A stretch of 64,000 bases of DNA from Roseibium sp. MMSF_3412 (GTDB lineage: Bacteria; Pseudomonadota; Alphaproteobacteria; Rhizobiales; Stappiaceae), in the NCBI RefSeq assembly GCF_030733265.1, contig NZ_JASHJI010000025.1:31781-95780 (forward strand). Reading direction: 5' to 3'. Below the pieces are notes generated by a model, which was not told the origin of the DNA, made no database searches, and was given only the letters and a program-made list of their open reading frames with translations. The position numbers and the translations under genes are program-made. This document shows positions 53,172 to 62,097 of this stretch, piece by piece (the first letter of the stretch is position 1; each line of letters begins with the position of its first letter).

Positions 53172-53516
53172 ACGAGCGCACCGCCCTCCACTTTTCAAAA
53201 ATGACCGACTGCGCACCTCCCAGGCGCGCATTTCCTTCTCTTCTGCCATCACATCTTGCCAGCTGAACCGGATTCCGTGATCGTTTTCAGAGCGATACGC
53301 CGCTAACGCTGAGTCTAGTTCAAGGTTAAAATTCAAAGTTAAAATAATTCAAATCGTTGAATTAACCAATTAACCAAATAAATTTACGATATTGATTCAC
53401 GAATACTTTAGGTTAAATCACGCTAACCAAATATATTATCATTTAATACAATATCGACCGTCAGAGTTCAGCTGTCATTCAGGAAGAATGGCTTTCAAAA
53501 CAGAAGGAACTCTGTA
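53172..53516. other. AT-rich upstream region of flagellin 1
   Basis: These 345 bp contain no gene. The AT-rich segment 53330-53455 carries several TTAA and GTTAA motifs and the conserved flagellin promoter element at 53410. GAAGGAAC precedes the flagellin ATG. Confidence 0.6.
53410..53431 (+). promoter_or_regulatory. Conserved flagellin promoter element (flagellin 1)
   Basis: AGGTTAA, AT, CACGCTAACC, AAA: GGTTAA-N6-CTAACC is identical at 20 of 22 positions with the element before flagellin 2 (54785), 85-92 bp upstream of each ATG. It resembles a CtrA-type TTAA repeat with a short spacer, or may belong to a flagellin-specific promoter. Confidence 0.5.
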
Positions 53517-54668
53517 ATGGCAGACATTACACTTTCAAGTGCAGTGCGGACGAACCTGATCGCTCTTCAGACAACCTCTCAGCTGATGAGCTCTGTTCAG
53601 GAACGCCTGTCAACGGGCAAGAAGGTGAATTCGGCTCTCGATAATCCGAACTCATTCTTCACCGCACAAGGTCTGGAAAACCGTGCCAACGACCTTTCCA
53701 CCCTGCTGGACGACATGGGCCAATCGGTTCAGACCCTGAAAGCAGCCGACGAAGGTATCAGCGCGATCTCCGATCTTGTTGATGCTGCAAAAGCAAAGGC
53801 CAATCAGGCCCTGCAGACGTCAAGCCAGTCCGAACGCAAGGATTTCTCTGCTGAATACAACGAACTCCTGACCCAGATCGAAGACCTGGCGAAGGATGCC
53901 GGATATCAGGGCAAGAACCTGTTGGGCGGCACGGGCAACGACCTGTCGGTGACTTTCAACGAAGACGGTTCTTCATCGCTTTCGATTTCGGCTGTCGATT
54001 ACACCGACACCGCTTCGAGCACCGGCCTGAATCTGTCTGATCTTGCTGTGGCAGCTGATGGCACGGCAACGCTGGCGCTGACAAACGGCACCGCCGGTGC
54101 GGCTGCCCTTACGGCTGGCGCAACCGTTGTGTCGGATGATGACTTCGCCGCAGGTGACACGCTGACGCTGACCGACAGCACCGGCACGGAGCTTGGCTCG
54201 CTTGAAATCACGGCGACCACGACCGTTCAGGATGTTGCGGATTTCGTTGGCAACTCGAGCAGCGACATCTCTGCCACCGTCGGCACCGGTATTGTCATCA
54301 CCTCCGACATTGGTGTGACACTGTCTTCGGATGGTGCTCAGGCGGACGTCTCGGTGACCCCGGGCACCGCAAACGGCTTTGCGACCGACACCGACATCGA
54401 CAATGCACTGTCGGCCCTCACCCGGGCACAGGACACGCTGCGTGCCCAGGCATCCACGTTCGGTACCAACCTTTCCATCGTGGAAAACCGTCAGGACTTC
54501 ACCAAGGCCCTGATCAACACGCTTGAGGAAGGCGCGGGTCAGCTGACCCTGGCGGACACCAACGAGGAAGGTGCAAACCTCCTGGCGCTGCAGACCCAGC
54601 AGACACTGGCATCAACCTCGCTGTCCCTGGCAGCGCAGGCCGACCAGAACGTGCTGCGGCTCTTCTAA
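53517..54668 (+). CDS. fliC: Flagellin 1
   Basis: The protein has 383 residues. The N-terminal D0/D1 (LSTGKKVNSALDNPNSFFTA, LDDMGQSVQTLKAADEGISA) and the C-terminal D1/D0 (LSIVENRQDFTKALINTLEE, LALQTQQTLASTSLSLAAQA) flank a central domain of about 130 residues with a flagellin-IN-like unit (DDDFAAGDTLTLTDSTGTEL). It is secreted through the flagellar type III channel and polymerises into the filament. It is about 95% identical to flagellin 2, and a hairpin terminator follows. Confidence 0.97.
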   Translation: MADITLSSAVRTNLIALQTTSQLMSSVQERLSTGKKVNSALDNPNSFFTAQGLENRANDLSTLLDDMGQSVQTLKAADEGISAISDLVDAAKAKANQALQTSSQSERKDFSAEYNELLTQIEDLAKDAGYQGKNLLGGTGNDLSVTFNEDGSSSLSISAVDYTDTASSTGLNLSDLAVAADGTATLALTNGTAGAAALTAGATVVSDDDFAAGDTLTLTDSTGTELGSLEITATTTVQDVADFVGNSSSDISATVGTGIVITSDIGVTLSSDGAQADVSVTPGTANGFATDTDIDNALSALTRAQDTLRAQASTFGTNLSIVENRQDFTKALINTLEEGAGQLTLADTNEEGANLLALQTQQTLASTSLSLAAQADQNVLRLF

Positions 54669-54707
54669 GAAACGCGATCGTCCGGGCGTGACCCGGCTGA
54701 AACAAGC

Positions 54708-54742
54708 GAAGCGGCGGACACATGCTCCGCCGCTTCTTTTTT
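54708..54742 (+). terminator. Intrinsic terminator after flagellin 1
   Basis: GAAGCGGCGGA, 7 bases, TCCGCCGCTTC (11-bp stem) is followed by TTTTTT. Confidence 0.9.
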
Positions 54743-54784
54743 GTAAGACACGCAAGATGAAATGCGTCTAGTTACAGAGCGTTA

Positions 54785-54806
54785 AGGTTAAGCCACGCTA
54801 ACCAAA
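54785..54806 (+). promoter_or_regulatory. Conserved flagellin promoter element (flagellin 2)
   Basis: GGTTAA-N6-CTAACCAAA, nearly the same as at 53410, 92 bp upstream of the flagellin 2 ATG. Conservation here contrasts with otherwise diverged intergenic sequence. Confidence 0.5.
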
Positions 54807-54897
54807 CATCTTTAGAGCTTGTTTTCAAATTCGGTCGTTTGATGAGCCTCGAACCCAGGAAGGGTTCCGTATCTCGTATTCCTAGAAGGGAAACAAA

Positions 54898-56049
54898 ATG
54901 ACTGACATTACACTGTCGAGCGCGGTGCGCTCGAACCTGAATGCACTCCAGGCAACTTCCGATCTCATGTCCAACGTGCAAGAGCGACTTGCAACGGGCA
55001 AGAAGGTGAATTCGGCTCTTGATAATCCGAACTCATTCTTCACCGCGAAGGGCTTGCAAAACCGCGCCAGTGACCTTTCCACCCTGCTTGACGACATGGG
55101 CCAATCGGTTCAGACCCTGAAAGCGGCCGACGAAGGCATCGGCGCAATCTCCGACCTTGTTGATGCTGCAAAAGCAAAGGCCAACCAGGCCCTGCAGACG
55201 TCAAGCCAGTCCGAACGCAAGGATTTCACTGCCGAGTACAACGAACTCCTGACCCAGATCGAAGACCTGGCGAAGGATGCCGGATACAAAGGCAAGAACC
55301 TGTTGGGCGGCACGGGCAACGACCTGTCGGTGATCTTTAACGAAGATGGCACGTCTTCGCTTTCGATTTCGGCTGTCGATTACACCGACACCGCTTCGAG
55401 CACCGGCCTGAATCTATCTGATCTTGCTGTGGCAGCTGATGGCACGGCAACGCTGGCGCTGACAAACGGCACCGCCGGTGCGGCTGCCCTTACGGCTGGC
55501 GCAACCGTTGTGTCGGATGATGACTTCGCCGCAGGTGACACGCTGACGCTGACCGACAGCACCGGCACGGAGCTTGGCTCGCTTGAAATCACGGCGACCA
55601 CGACCGTTCAGGATGTTGCGGATTTCGTTGGCAATTCGAGCAGCGACATCTCGGCGACCGTCGGCACCGGCATTGTCATCACATCCGACATTGGTGTGAC
55701 ACTGTCTTCGGATGGTGCTCAGGCGGACGTCTCCGTGACGCCGGCAACAGCAAACGGCTTTGCAACCGATACCGACATCGACAATGTCTTGTCCGCCCTC
55801 ACCCGGGCGCAGGACACGCTGCGTGCCCAGGCATCCACGTTCGGTACCAACCTTTCCATCGTGGAAAACCGTCAGGACTTCACCAATGCCCTGATCAACA
55901 CGCTTGAGGAAGGTGCGGGTCAGCTGACCCTGGCGGATACCAACGAGGAAGGTGCAAACCTCCTGGCGCTTCAGACCCAGCAGTCCCTGGCATCAACCTC
56001 GCTGTCCCTGGCAGCGCAGGCCGACCAGAACGTGCTGCGTCTCTTCTAA
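54898..56049 (+). CDS. fliC: Flagellin 2
   Basis: The protein has 383 residues, the same length as flagellin 1, with about 20 replacements spread over both ends. The central part (about residues 160-280) is identical, and its DNA differs at only a few positions, suggesting recent duplication or gene conversion. It has its own upstream element, ribosome site (GAAGGGAAAC) and terminator, so it is an independent transcription unit. Confidence 0.97.
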   Translation: MTDITLSSAVRSNLNALQATSDLMSNVQERLATGKKVNSALDNPNSFFTAKGLQNRASDLSTLLDDMGQSVQTLKAADEGIGAISDLVDAAKAKANQALQTSSQSERKDFTAEYNELLTQIEDLAKDAGYKGKNLLGGTGNDLSVIFNEDGTSSLSISAVDYTDTASSTGLNLSDLAVAADGTATLALTNGTAGAAALTAGATVVSDDDFAAGDTLTLTDSTGTELGSLEITATTTVQDVADFVGNSSSDISATVGTGIVITSDIGVTLSSDGAQADVSVTPATANGFATDTDIDNVLSALTRAQDTLRAQASTFGTNLSIVENRQDFTNALINTLEEGAGQLTLADTNEEGANLLALQTQQSLASTSLSLAAQADQNVLRLF

Positions 56050-56077
56050 ACCAGCAAGCGTTTTCAAAGACTCATTC

Positions 56078-56103
56078 AAGGCGGGCTTCGGCCCGCCTTT
56101 TTT
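56078..56103 (+). terminator. Intrinsic terminator after flagellin 2
   Basis: AAGGCGGGC, TTCG, GCCCGCCTT is followed by a T-run; a UUCG-type tetraloop. Confidence 0.9.
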
Positions 56104-56247
56104 GATTCCCTCCCGCACATGTACTGAAGCCTCTTTCGCAGGCGCCACCCTGCCCGTCGTCGACAGGGCCCGCAACTGCGGATTCCTGCCGATTTCTCTT
56201 TCCAAATCAGGGCGTTAAGACGTCATTAACCCTATAATGCCATCCAA

Positions 56248-56262
56248 TTAACCAATGATTAG
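56248..56262 (+). promoter_or_regulatory. CtrA-like element before flagellin 3 (TTAA-N7-TTAG)
   Basis: TTAACCAATGATTAG is followed closely by GGTTAAC, about 80-95 bp upstream of the flagellin 3 ATG, the same distance as the elements before flagellins 1 and 2, but different in detail. Confidence 0.4.
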
Positions 56263-56341
56263 GGTTAACAGGAGATGATCCTAATCAATCGGCTCAGGAA
56301 GAGCGGAAGTAGTTAGTTGACCCAGGAAAGGGATATCTAAG

Positions 56342-57835
56342 ATGCAGGACATCACCCTGTCAGCTGCCGTGCGGCAGAACCTTCTCACACTTCAATCCAC
56401 CGCAGACCTGATGTCCGGCGTCCAGAATAAACTGGCGACTGGTCTTAAGGTCAATTCGGCTCTCGACAATCCGAATTCGTTTTTCACCGCATCGGGCCTG
56501 AACTCCCGCGCAAGTGATCTGAGCAACCTGCTCGACGACATGGGACAGTCCCTGCAGACGATCAAGGCAGCCGACAAAGGTATTCAGACCATCACCGATC
56601 TGGTCGAATCCGCAAAGGCGAAAGCCAACCAGGCGCTGCAGACCCAGAGCCAGTATGAGCGCAAGACCTTTGCCGCCCAGTACAACGACCTTCTGGAACA
56701 GATTGAAGACGTTGCGAAAGACAGTTCCTATAAGGGTAAGAACCTTCTTGGCGGCGTCGGCAACGATCTGACGACAATCTTCAACGAAGACGCCACGTCG
56801 AAACAGACCATCGAATCCGTCGACTACACCGACACCGCCCTCTCCACCGGTTTGAACCTCTCCGATCTTGCCGAAGGTCAGGGTTCCACCAGCACACTGC
56901 AATTGCAGGGCGGCAAAGTCACGCTTGCACTGACAGATGGAAGCGGGGCTGCCTTGAACAGCAGCTCGGTCCTCGGAGACGCCACGGCGGTTGCGTCGAC
57001 AACCACCACGCTCACATTCGTGAACAACGAAGGAACGGCCCCGGCCTCCTTGGGCGCGGTAACCGGTGCTTCCAGCGTTCAGGACCTGGTGGACGGTTTG
57101 AACGCATTGTCAGGTGTCCGTGCAGAATTCGACAACGGTACCGGCGAACTGACCATCTACAGTAACGAAGACTTCTACGTTGCCGATGGCACAATCGGTG
57201 CCGGCCTGTCCGGCCTGACAGTCGCCGCGACGGCATTTGCAACCACTTCGGCCCTGCTTGTCGACTCCGGCTCTTACGCCGTCGGCGACACGCTGACACT
57301 GACAGATGGCAACGATTTCGAGCTCGGATCTCTGGAAATCGAGGCTGATACGACGGTCGACGACCTTGAAAACTTCATCAGTGATTTCAACGGTGTCGAC
57401 GCGAGCTTCAGCACTTCGTCCGGACGTATCACGATCACGTCGGAAACCGATCTCACACTGACAAGTGACAACGCGGACTTCAATGCCACCGGCTTCACGC
57501 AGGACACGGACGGCATCGTGCTGGATGCGATCTCGGACTCAGGATTTGCGACCGACAGCGACGTCAACAGGATTGTCGACAGACTAAACACCGCCCTGTC
57601 GAACCTTCGATCGCAAGCATCCGAGTTTGGTACCAACCTCTCTGTTGTTGAAATTCGTCAAGACTACACGAAGACGATGATCAATACTTTGCAGGAAGGT
57701 GCCGGTCTTCTGACCCTGGCCGATACCAACGAGGAAGGTGCGAACCTTCTGGCACTTCAGACCAGACAGCAGCTTGCATCGACCTCACTGTCCTTCGCAT
57801 CGCAGGCGGACCAGACAGTGCTATCCCTCTTCTAA
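56342..57835 (+). CDS. fliC: Flagellin 3 (long form)
   Basis: The protein has 497 residues. The termini are flagellin-like (LATGLKVNSALDNPNSFFTA; LSVVEIRQDYTKTMINTLQE), but the central domain is about 115 residues longer than in flagellins 1 and 2 and includes two IN-like units, one around SSVQDLVDGLNALSGVRAEF and one with YAVGDTLTLTDGNDFELGSL. AGGAAAGGG lies upstream of the ATG. It is a filament subunit of different surface, perhaps for a different filament segment. Confidence 0.96.
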   Translation: MQDITLSAAVRQNLLTLQSTADLMSGVQNKLATGLKVNSALDNPNSFFTASGLNSRASDLSNLLDDMGQSLQTIKAADKGIQTITDLVESAKAKANQALQTQSQYERKTFAAQYNDLLEQIEDVAKDSSYKGKNLLGGVGNDLTTIFNEDATSKQTIESVDYTDTALSTGLNLSDLAEGQGSTSTLQLQGGKVTLALTDGSGAALNSSSVLGDATAVASTTTTLTFVNNEGTAPASLGAVTGASSVQDLVDGLNALSGVRAEFDNGTGELTIYSNEDFYVADGTIGAGLSGLTVAATAFATTSALLVDSGSYAVGDTLTLTDGNDFELGSLEIEADTTVDDLENFISDFNGVDASFSTSSGRITITSETDLTLTSDNADFNATGFTQDTDGIVLDAISDSGFATDSDVNRIVDRLNTALSNLRSQASEFGTNLSVVEIRQDYTKTMINTLQEGAGLLTLADTNEEGANLLALQTRQQLASTSLSFASQADQTVLSLF

Positions 57836-57882
57836 GTCTAGAAGAATCAGTCAGACGCACGACTCACAAGCTGACAAACAGA

Positions 57883-57907
57883 AACGGCGGGCTCAAGGCC
57901 CGCCGTT
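57883..57907 (+). terminator. Intrinsic terminator after flagellin 3
   Basis: AACGGCGGGC, 5 bases, GCCCGCCGTT is a 10-bp stem followed by a weak T-rich tail (ATCGTTT). Confidence 0.75.
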
Positions 57908-58127
57908 ATCGTTTGACCCTCCGAATACAGTGCAAATTTCTAAGAAATTTCCCATATTTTTCAGCTAGTTAAAAGAAAGCTTTTGGTAACTATTATTTAC
58001 ATCGCGTTAATCAGTGCGTGACCGATTAACTTTCCATTCAGATTTACGTCGAGCGTGCATGCTCAACTTCGTTGGTCTGTAAGAAGCACTTTCGGCGGGT
58101 ACTGAATTAGAAAAGCGGTGAAGTCTG

Positions 58128-59621
58128 ATGTCTGATATTGTTCTATCAAGCGCGGTCCGGGACAATCTTCTGTCGCTCAAACAAACGGCAGATCTGCAAT
58201 CGATCACCCAGACACGTCTGGCCACCGGCCTGAAGGTCAACACGGCGCTCGACAATCCGAATTCCTTCTTTACGGCGCAGTCACTGAACGACAGGGCGAG
58301 CGATCTTTCCAATCTGCTCGACAACATGGGACAGGCGGTCCAGACCATCAAGGCGGCCGACAAGGGCATCACGTCGATCACGAAACTCGTCGAGTCGGCA
58401 AAAGCCATTGCCAACCAGGCACTTCAGACATCCAGCGAGTTCGAGCGCAAGCAGTTCGCCAGTCAGTACAACGACATTCTCGAGCAGATCGAGGACATGG
58501 CCCGCGACTCCAGCTACAAGGGCAAGAACCTTCTCGCCGGCGCAGGCAACGAACTGGAAGTCATCTTCAACGAAGACAGTACATCTAATCTGACAGTCGA
58601 ACCTGTCGACTTCACGGATACCACACTCGACGACGGACTGAACCTTGATGATCTTGACACGGGCGGTACCGGCACGGCCTCGTTCAACCTTTTTGGCGGC
58701 ACGGGATCACTGACACTCACCGGTCTGCAGGCGTCCTCGAACCTGACCGACCTCGGCGACTGGGCAAACGGTGACCAGGTGACCATTACGGACAGCTCCG
58801 GCACGACGACACTAACCGTCGGAACCGACATCACGACCGTTCAGGACTATGTCGACGCGCTCAACGATCTGGACGGTGTCCATACGAGCTTCGACGAATC
58901 GACCGACTCGATCAACATCACGAGCGGCACCTCCGGTCCGATCCACATTTCCAAGGACAATGCGGGCGGTGGAACAGCGACCGACGGCGGTGCAACCGGT
59001 GGCACGACAACATCGCTGACGGTCAGCGCTCTGAGTTCGACTTCAACACTGGTCACCTCCGGTGGGTTCCAGGCCGGCGACACGATCACCATCACCGATG
59101 GCAATGGCTTCGAACCGGCCTCGATTGAAATCGATGATGAAACGACCGTAAGCGACCTCGTCAGCTTCATCGACAACGTAAAGGGTCTGGATGCATCGTT
59201 CTCGGGCGGCAGCATCAGCCTGATCGGTGAAGTTTCCTTTGATATAACAAGCAGTAACACGGACTTTAACCGGACAACGCTCGGCAGCACTTCAGGGACT
59301 GTCGGCCTGTCGGCGGCGGCATCCGAGTTCAAGTCAGACACCGATATTGACCGAACGCTTCAGGCGATCAATGCTGCGTTGGACGAACTGAGGACGGCGG
59401 CGAGATCCATGGGTACGTCTCTCTCGACGGTTGAAATCAGAACCGATTTCACACAACAGCTCATCAACACTCTCGAGGTGGGCGCGGGTGAGCTGACAAT
59501 CGCGGACATGAACGAGGAAGGCGCAAACATGCTTGCCCTGCAGACGCGGCAGCAGCTCTCGTCGACCGCCTTGTCGCTCGCGAACCAGGCAGACCAGAGC
59601 GTCTTGAGCCTGTTCGGTTAA
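58128..59621 (+). CDS. fliC: Flagellin 4 (long form)
   Basis: The protein has 497 residues, the same length as flagellin 3 but with a diverged central domain. N-terminus: LATGLKVNTALDNPNSFFTA; C-terminus: LSTVEIRTDFTQQLINTLEV, ending VLSLFG. Two IN-like units (TVQDYVDALNDLDGVHTSFD; FQAGDTITITDGNGFEPASI) flank a Gly/Thr-rich stretch. It lacks a clear terminator before flbT, so read-through into the flbT-flaF genes is likely. Confidence 0.96.
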   Translation: MSDIVLSSAVRDNLLSLKQTADLQSITQTRLATGLKVNTALDNPNSFFTAQSLNDRASDLSNLLDNMGQAVQTIKAADKGITSITKLVESAKAIANQALQTSSEFERKQFASQYNDILEQIEDMARDSSYKGKNLLAGAGNELEVIFNEDSTSNLTVEPVDFTDTTLDDGLNLDDLDTGGTGTASFNLFGGTGSLTLTGLQASSNLTDLGDWANGDQVTITDSSGTTTLTVGTDITTVQDYVDALNDLDGVHTSFDESTDSINITSGTSGPIHISKDNAGGGTATDGGATGGTTTSLTVSALSSTSTLVTSGGFQAGDTITITDGNGFEPASIEIDDETTVSDLVSFIDNVKGLDASFSGGSISLIGEVSFDITSSNTDFNRTTLGSTSGTVGLSAAASEFKSDTDIDRTLQAINAALDELRTAARSMGTSLSTVEIRTDFTQQLINTLEVGAGELTIADMNEEGANMLALQTRQQLSSTALSLANQADQSVLSLFG

Positions 59622-59712
59622 CAGCCTGGGTGAAAAGCATTAAGGTATCGGCCAAACACGTTAACCAATTTGTTAGTGTTTGACGGCGATACTCAAGCGT
59701 GGAGGTCAAGGA

Positions 59713-60207
59713 ATGGCGCTCAAGGTCGAGCTAAAACCGGGCGAAAGGATTATCATTGGTGACAGTGTCATCACAAATGACAATCAGCGGACCCGTCTGT
59801 TTATCGAAGGCCAGGCTCCCATTCTGCGAGAAAAGGACATTCTCACGCCCGCCACAGCGGATACGCCGGCGAAACGTGTCTACCTGGCCGTTCAGCTCAT
59901 GTATTTGTCCACGGATCTGGAGAGAATTCAGGAGAATTACTTCACTCTCGTAAACGACATTGTGAAGGCGGCGCCAAGTACGATTCCTTACGTTACAAGA
60001 ATTAGTAACGCCATCCTAACCGGCGCCTTCTATAAAGCACTGAAAGAAGCACGCAAGCTCATCGAGTATGAAGGGACGCTGATCGGTCATGTACAAACAG
60101 GCAGCGCAAGCTTACCAGAAAACCAGCCAGGTGGCGGTGTCACCGAGGGAACTGGAAGCGAATCTGCTGATGAAAGCCGCAGCCCGGCTGCAGCTGATCA
60201 AGGATGA
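59713..60207 (+). CDS. flbT: Flagellin synthesis regulator FlbT
   Basis: The protein has 164 residues. The core (ALKVELKPGERIIIGDSVIT; RVYLAVQLMYLSTDLERIQE; ALKEARKLIEYEGTLIG) is FlbT. In Caulobacter FlbT binds flagellin mRNA and represses translation until the hook is complete. GGAGGTCAAGGA precedes the ATG. The last 39 residues (Gly/Ser/Glu-rich) are encoded in DNA that also codes for the start of FlaF in another frame; FlbT is usually about 140-150 residues, so this tail is an extension. Confidence 0.93.
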   Translation: MALKVELKPGERIIIGDSVITNDNQRTRLFIEGQAPILREKDILTPATADTPAKRVYLAVQLMYLSTDLERIQENYFTLVNDIVKAAPSTIPYVTRISNAILTGAFYKALKEARKLIEYEGTLIGHVQTGSASLPENQPGGGVTEGTGSESADESRSPAAADQG

Positions 60208-60472
60208 ATGGCAAGAGTCCTCGCTCGCAGAAAAAGACGATGCGCTGGTCTATAATCGGAAGCTCTGGAGCATACTTGTAACCTCGGCAACAAGCGATGA
60301 GAGCCAGTTGCCGCAGGACATCAAGAACAATATCGCATCGCTTGCCGTGTTTGTTTTCAAGCAGACCATTGCCGTGATAACGACGGAAAATCCCGACAAG
60401 ATCAATTCGCTCATCAGCATAAACAGGGCGATTGCGGAAGGGTTACGTGCACGCGCCGAAGCCACCGAGTGA
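60089..60472 (+). CDS. flaF: Flagellin synthesis activator FlaF
   Basis: The protein has 127 residues. The start MYKQAAQAYQKTSQVAVSPRELEA is the normal FlaF beginning, so the gene really begins 119 nt before flbT ends, in the +1 frame. The core continues LMKAAARLQLIKDEW, YNRKLWSILVTSATSDES and ISINRAIAEGLRARA. FlaF promotes flagellin synthesis and secretion, opposing FlbT. The order here is flbT-flaF downstream of the flagellins, and a terminator follows. Confidence 0.93.
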   Translation: MYKQAAQAYQKTSQVAVSPRELEANLLMKAAARLQLIKDEWQESSLAEKDDALVYNRKLWSILVTSATSDESQLPQDIKNNIASLAVFVFKQTIAVITTENPDKINSLISINRAIAEGLRARAEATE

Positions 60473-60497
60473 TCTTCGCACAAGACGAAAACGAGCA

Positions 60498-60524
60498 AAG
60501 CCGGGTCAGATACCCGGCTTTTTT
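60498..60524 (+). terminator. Intrinsic terminator after flaF
   Basis: AGCCGGGT, 5 bases, ACCCGGCT is followed by TTTTTT, 26 bp behind flaF. It closes the flagellin-flbT-flaF region against convergent flgL. Confidence 0.9.
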
Positions 60525-60553
60525 GTTTGAAACGCGGGTCTGACCCCGAAGTG

Positions 60554-62089
60554 TTAGAGATAGTCGGAAAGACTGAGGTTGAAGACAATGGAAGAGGCCC
60601 GGTAGGACACCTCGATATTGTTCTGAAGCTGAAGGATCTCCGCGGCGACCTGGTTCTGGTCGATGCTTTCGATCTCGGCGATCGTTCCCTCGTAGGTGCT
60701 CTTCATCTGAACATGTCTCTCGCTCGTGAGCGAGACGGTCCTGTTCGTGATTGCGATGTCGGTCGCAATATCGACAATCCCGGACTGGTCAACACCAACC
60801 GGCTGCAGGATGCCACGCAAATTGGCCGACAGTTCGTTGTAATACTCTTCATCCGTCTGTGTGCCGCCGGAAAAATCGGCAGCAACAAAGGTCGCCAGTG
60901 ACTGCACGAGTTCTTTCAGGGGTGTTTCGTTGGCCCTTACACCGTAGCTCACGGTCAGGTTGGAATCGATGACCGCATTCTTGTCGGCCCGTGCATCGGT
61001 CGTTGCCGTGTTGCGCCCGGTATACCATTCAACGGTGGTCGACGCCCCGGATACCTGAGCTGTCGCGCTGTCGAACGGAGGACCGTCGACCCGCATGGGT
61101 ACCGCGCCGGAAAAAGTGGCAAAGAACTCGTCCGATGCCCATTCGTCGGATACCGCCCGCAGGGTCGTCTGCGCATGATTCTCGATTTCGTCGGTCAGGG
61201 CTGTGAGCAGGTTCTGTGCCGTCTCTTCCAGGTCGAGGCCGATCGCGAATGTTCCCTCAACTTCGTTTGTCGAAGCGGCGGTCAGCTCAATGGTTACGGT
61301 TTCGGTATGTGTTGGCGGAAGGGTGAGCTCGACCGTGATGCTGTCGCCAAGGTTCGGCTGCCCCGTGAACTGAACGTCGAAACTGTCCGGATCCGCCCCG
61401 AGCGGTCCTGTGAGCGTCGCATTGGTCAGCGTTGAGGTAACGCTCGAGATGTCGAAACCGAAGTCATGCGCGCCATCTTCGGCGATCGTGAAGGTCGAGT
61501 CGGTTGGCACAAGGCCGGCATAGTTTGTCGTCAGCGGTGAAATCGTCAGCCGTCCGTTGTCGGATGCGCCGAGATTGGCCTGCTGGTATTCGCTGAGATA
61601 GGTCTCCAGGCCATCAAGCCCTCCCTCCCCTTTCATGATCGCATCAAGGGCGGCCACGGGATCGGTGATGGCATCGGTTCCGCCGAAGATGTAGTAGCCG
61701 GCAATTTCGGTGTTTAGAATGTTCAGCGCCTCGGTCAGAAGCAACTCGGCGCGCGTCTGCGTCTGTGTCTGACCATCGTCCTGCAGGATGAAATCATTGC
61801 TATCCAGGGCCGATTTGGAATCCTGGCGCAACGATTCCAGCCGCTCCAGGGACATCGACAGGGTTTCCAGATGCAGATTGGATATGGTGATCGTCTCCTG
61901 GTAACTTTCAATCAGGCTGACCTTTTGCGTCAGCTGGATGTCCAGAAGCCTGTTATCGCCAATCTCGCCGTAAGTGGTGCCGACCTTGCCGGTGGCCAGC
62001 TGCGTGGTCTTCTCCGACAGCAGGCTGCTCAGGTCACCAAGCTGCTGCGTGAGATAGGACCGTGACGTCGTGATTGTCGAGAAAGTCAT
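60554..62089 (-). CDS. flgL: Flagellar hook-associated protein FlgL (HAP3), long form
   Basis: The protein has 511 residues. The N-terminus FSTITTSRSYLTQQLGDLSSLLSEKTTQLATGK and the YYIFGGTDA segment near 150 are typical of FlgL; the C-terminus (LQLQNNIEVSYRASSIVFNLSLSDYL) is flagellin-like. It is much longer than enterobacterial FlgL (about 317) because of a beta-rich insert from about 190 to 380. It forms the hook-filament junction with FlgK. It lies 8 bp behind flgK. Confidence 0.92.
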   Translation of the reverse strand: MTFSTITTSRSYLTQQLGDLSSLLSEKTTQLATGKVGTTYGEIGDNRLLDIQLTQKVSLIESYQETITISNLHLETLSMSLERLESLRQDSKSALDSNDFILQDDGQTQTQTRAELLLTEALNILNTEIAGYYIFGGTDAITDPVAALDAIMKGEGGLDGLETYLSEYQQANLGASDNGRLTISPLTTNYAGLVPTDSTFTIAEDGAHDFGFDISSVTSTLTNATLTGPLGADPDSFDVQFTGQPNLGDSITVELTLPPTHTETVTIELTAASTNEVEGTFAIGLDLEETAQNLLTALTDEIENHAQTTLRAVSDEWASDEFFATFSGAVPMRVDGPPFDSATAQVSGASTTVEWYTGRNTATTDARADKNAVIDSNLTVSYGVRANETPLKELVQSLATFVAADFSGGTQTDEEYYNELSANLRGILQPVGVDQSGIVDIATDIAITNRTVSLTSERHVQMKSTYEGTIAEIESIDQNQVAAEILQLQNNIEVSYRASSIVFNLSLSDYL

Positions 62090-62097
62090 TTCGCACC

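Noticed and set aside
53517..59621. Tandem similarity of the flagellin genes taken as a DNA repeat array
   Set aside because: The similarity is explained by four intact, separately expressed paralogous genes; recorded as genes and as findings instead.
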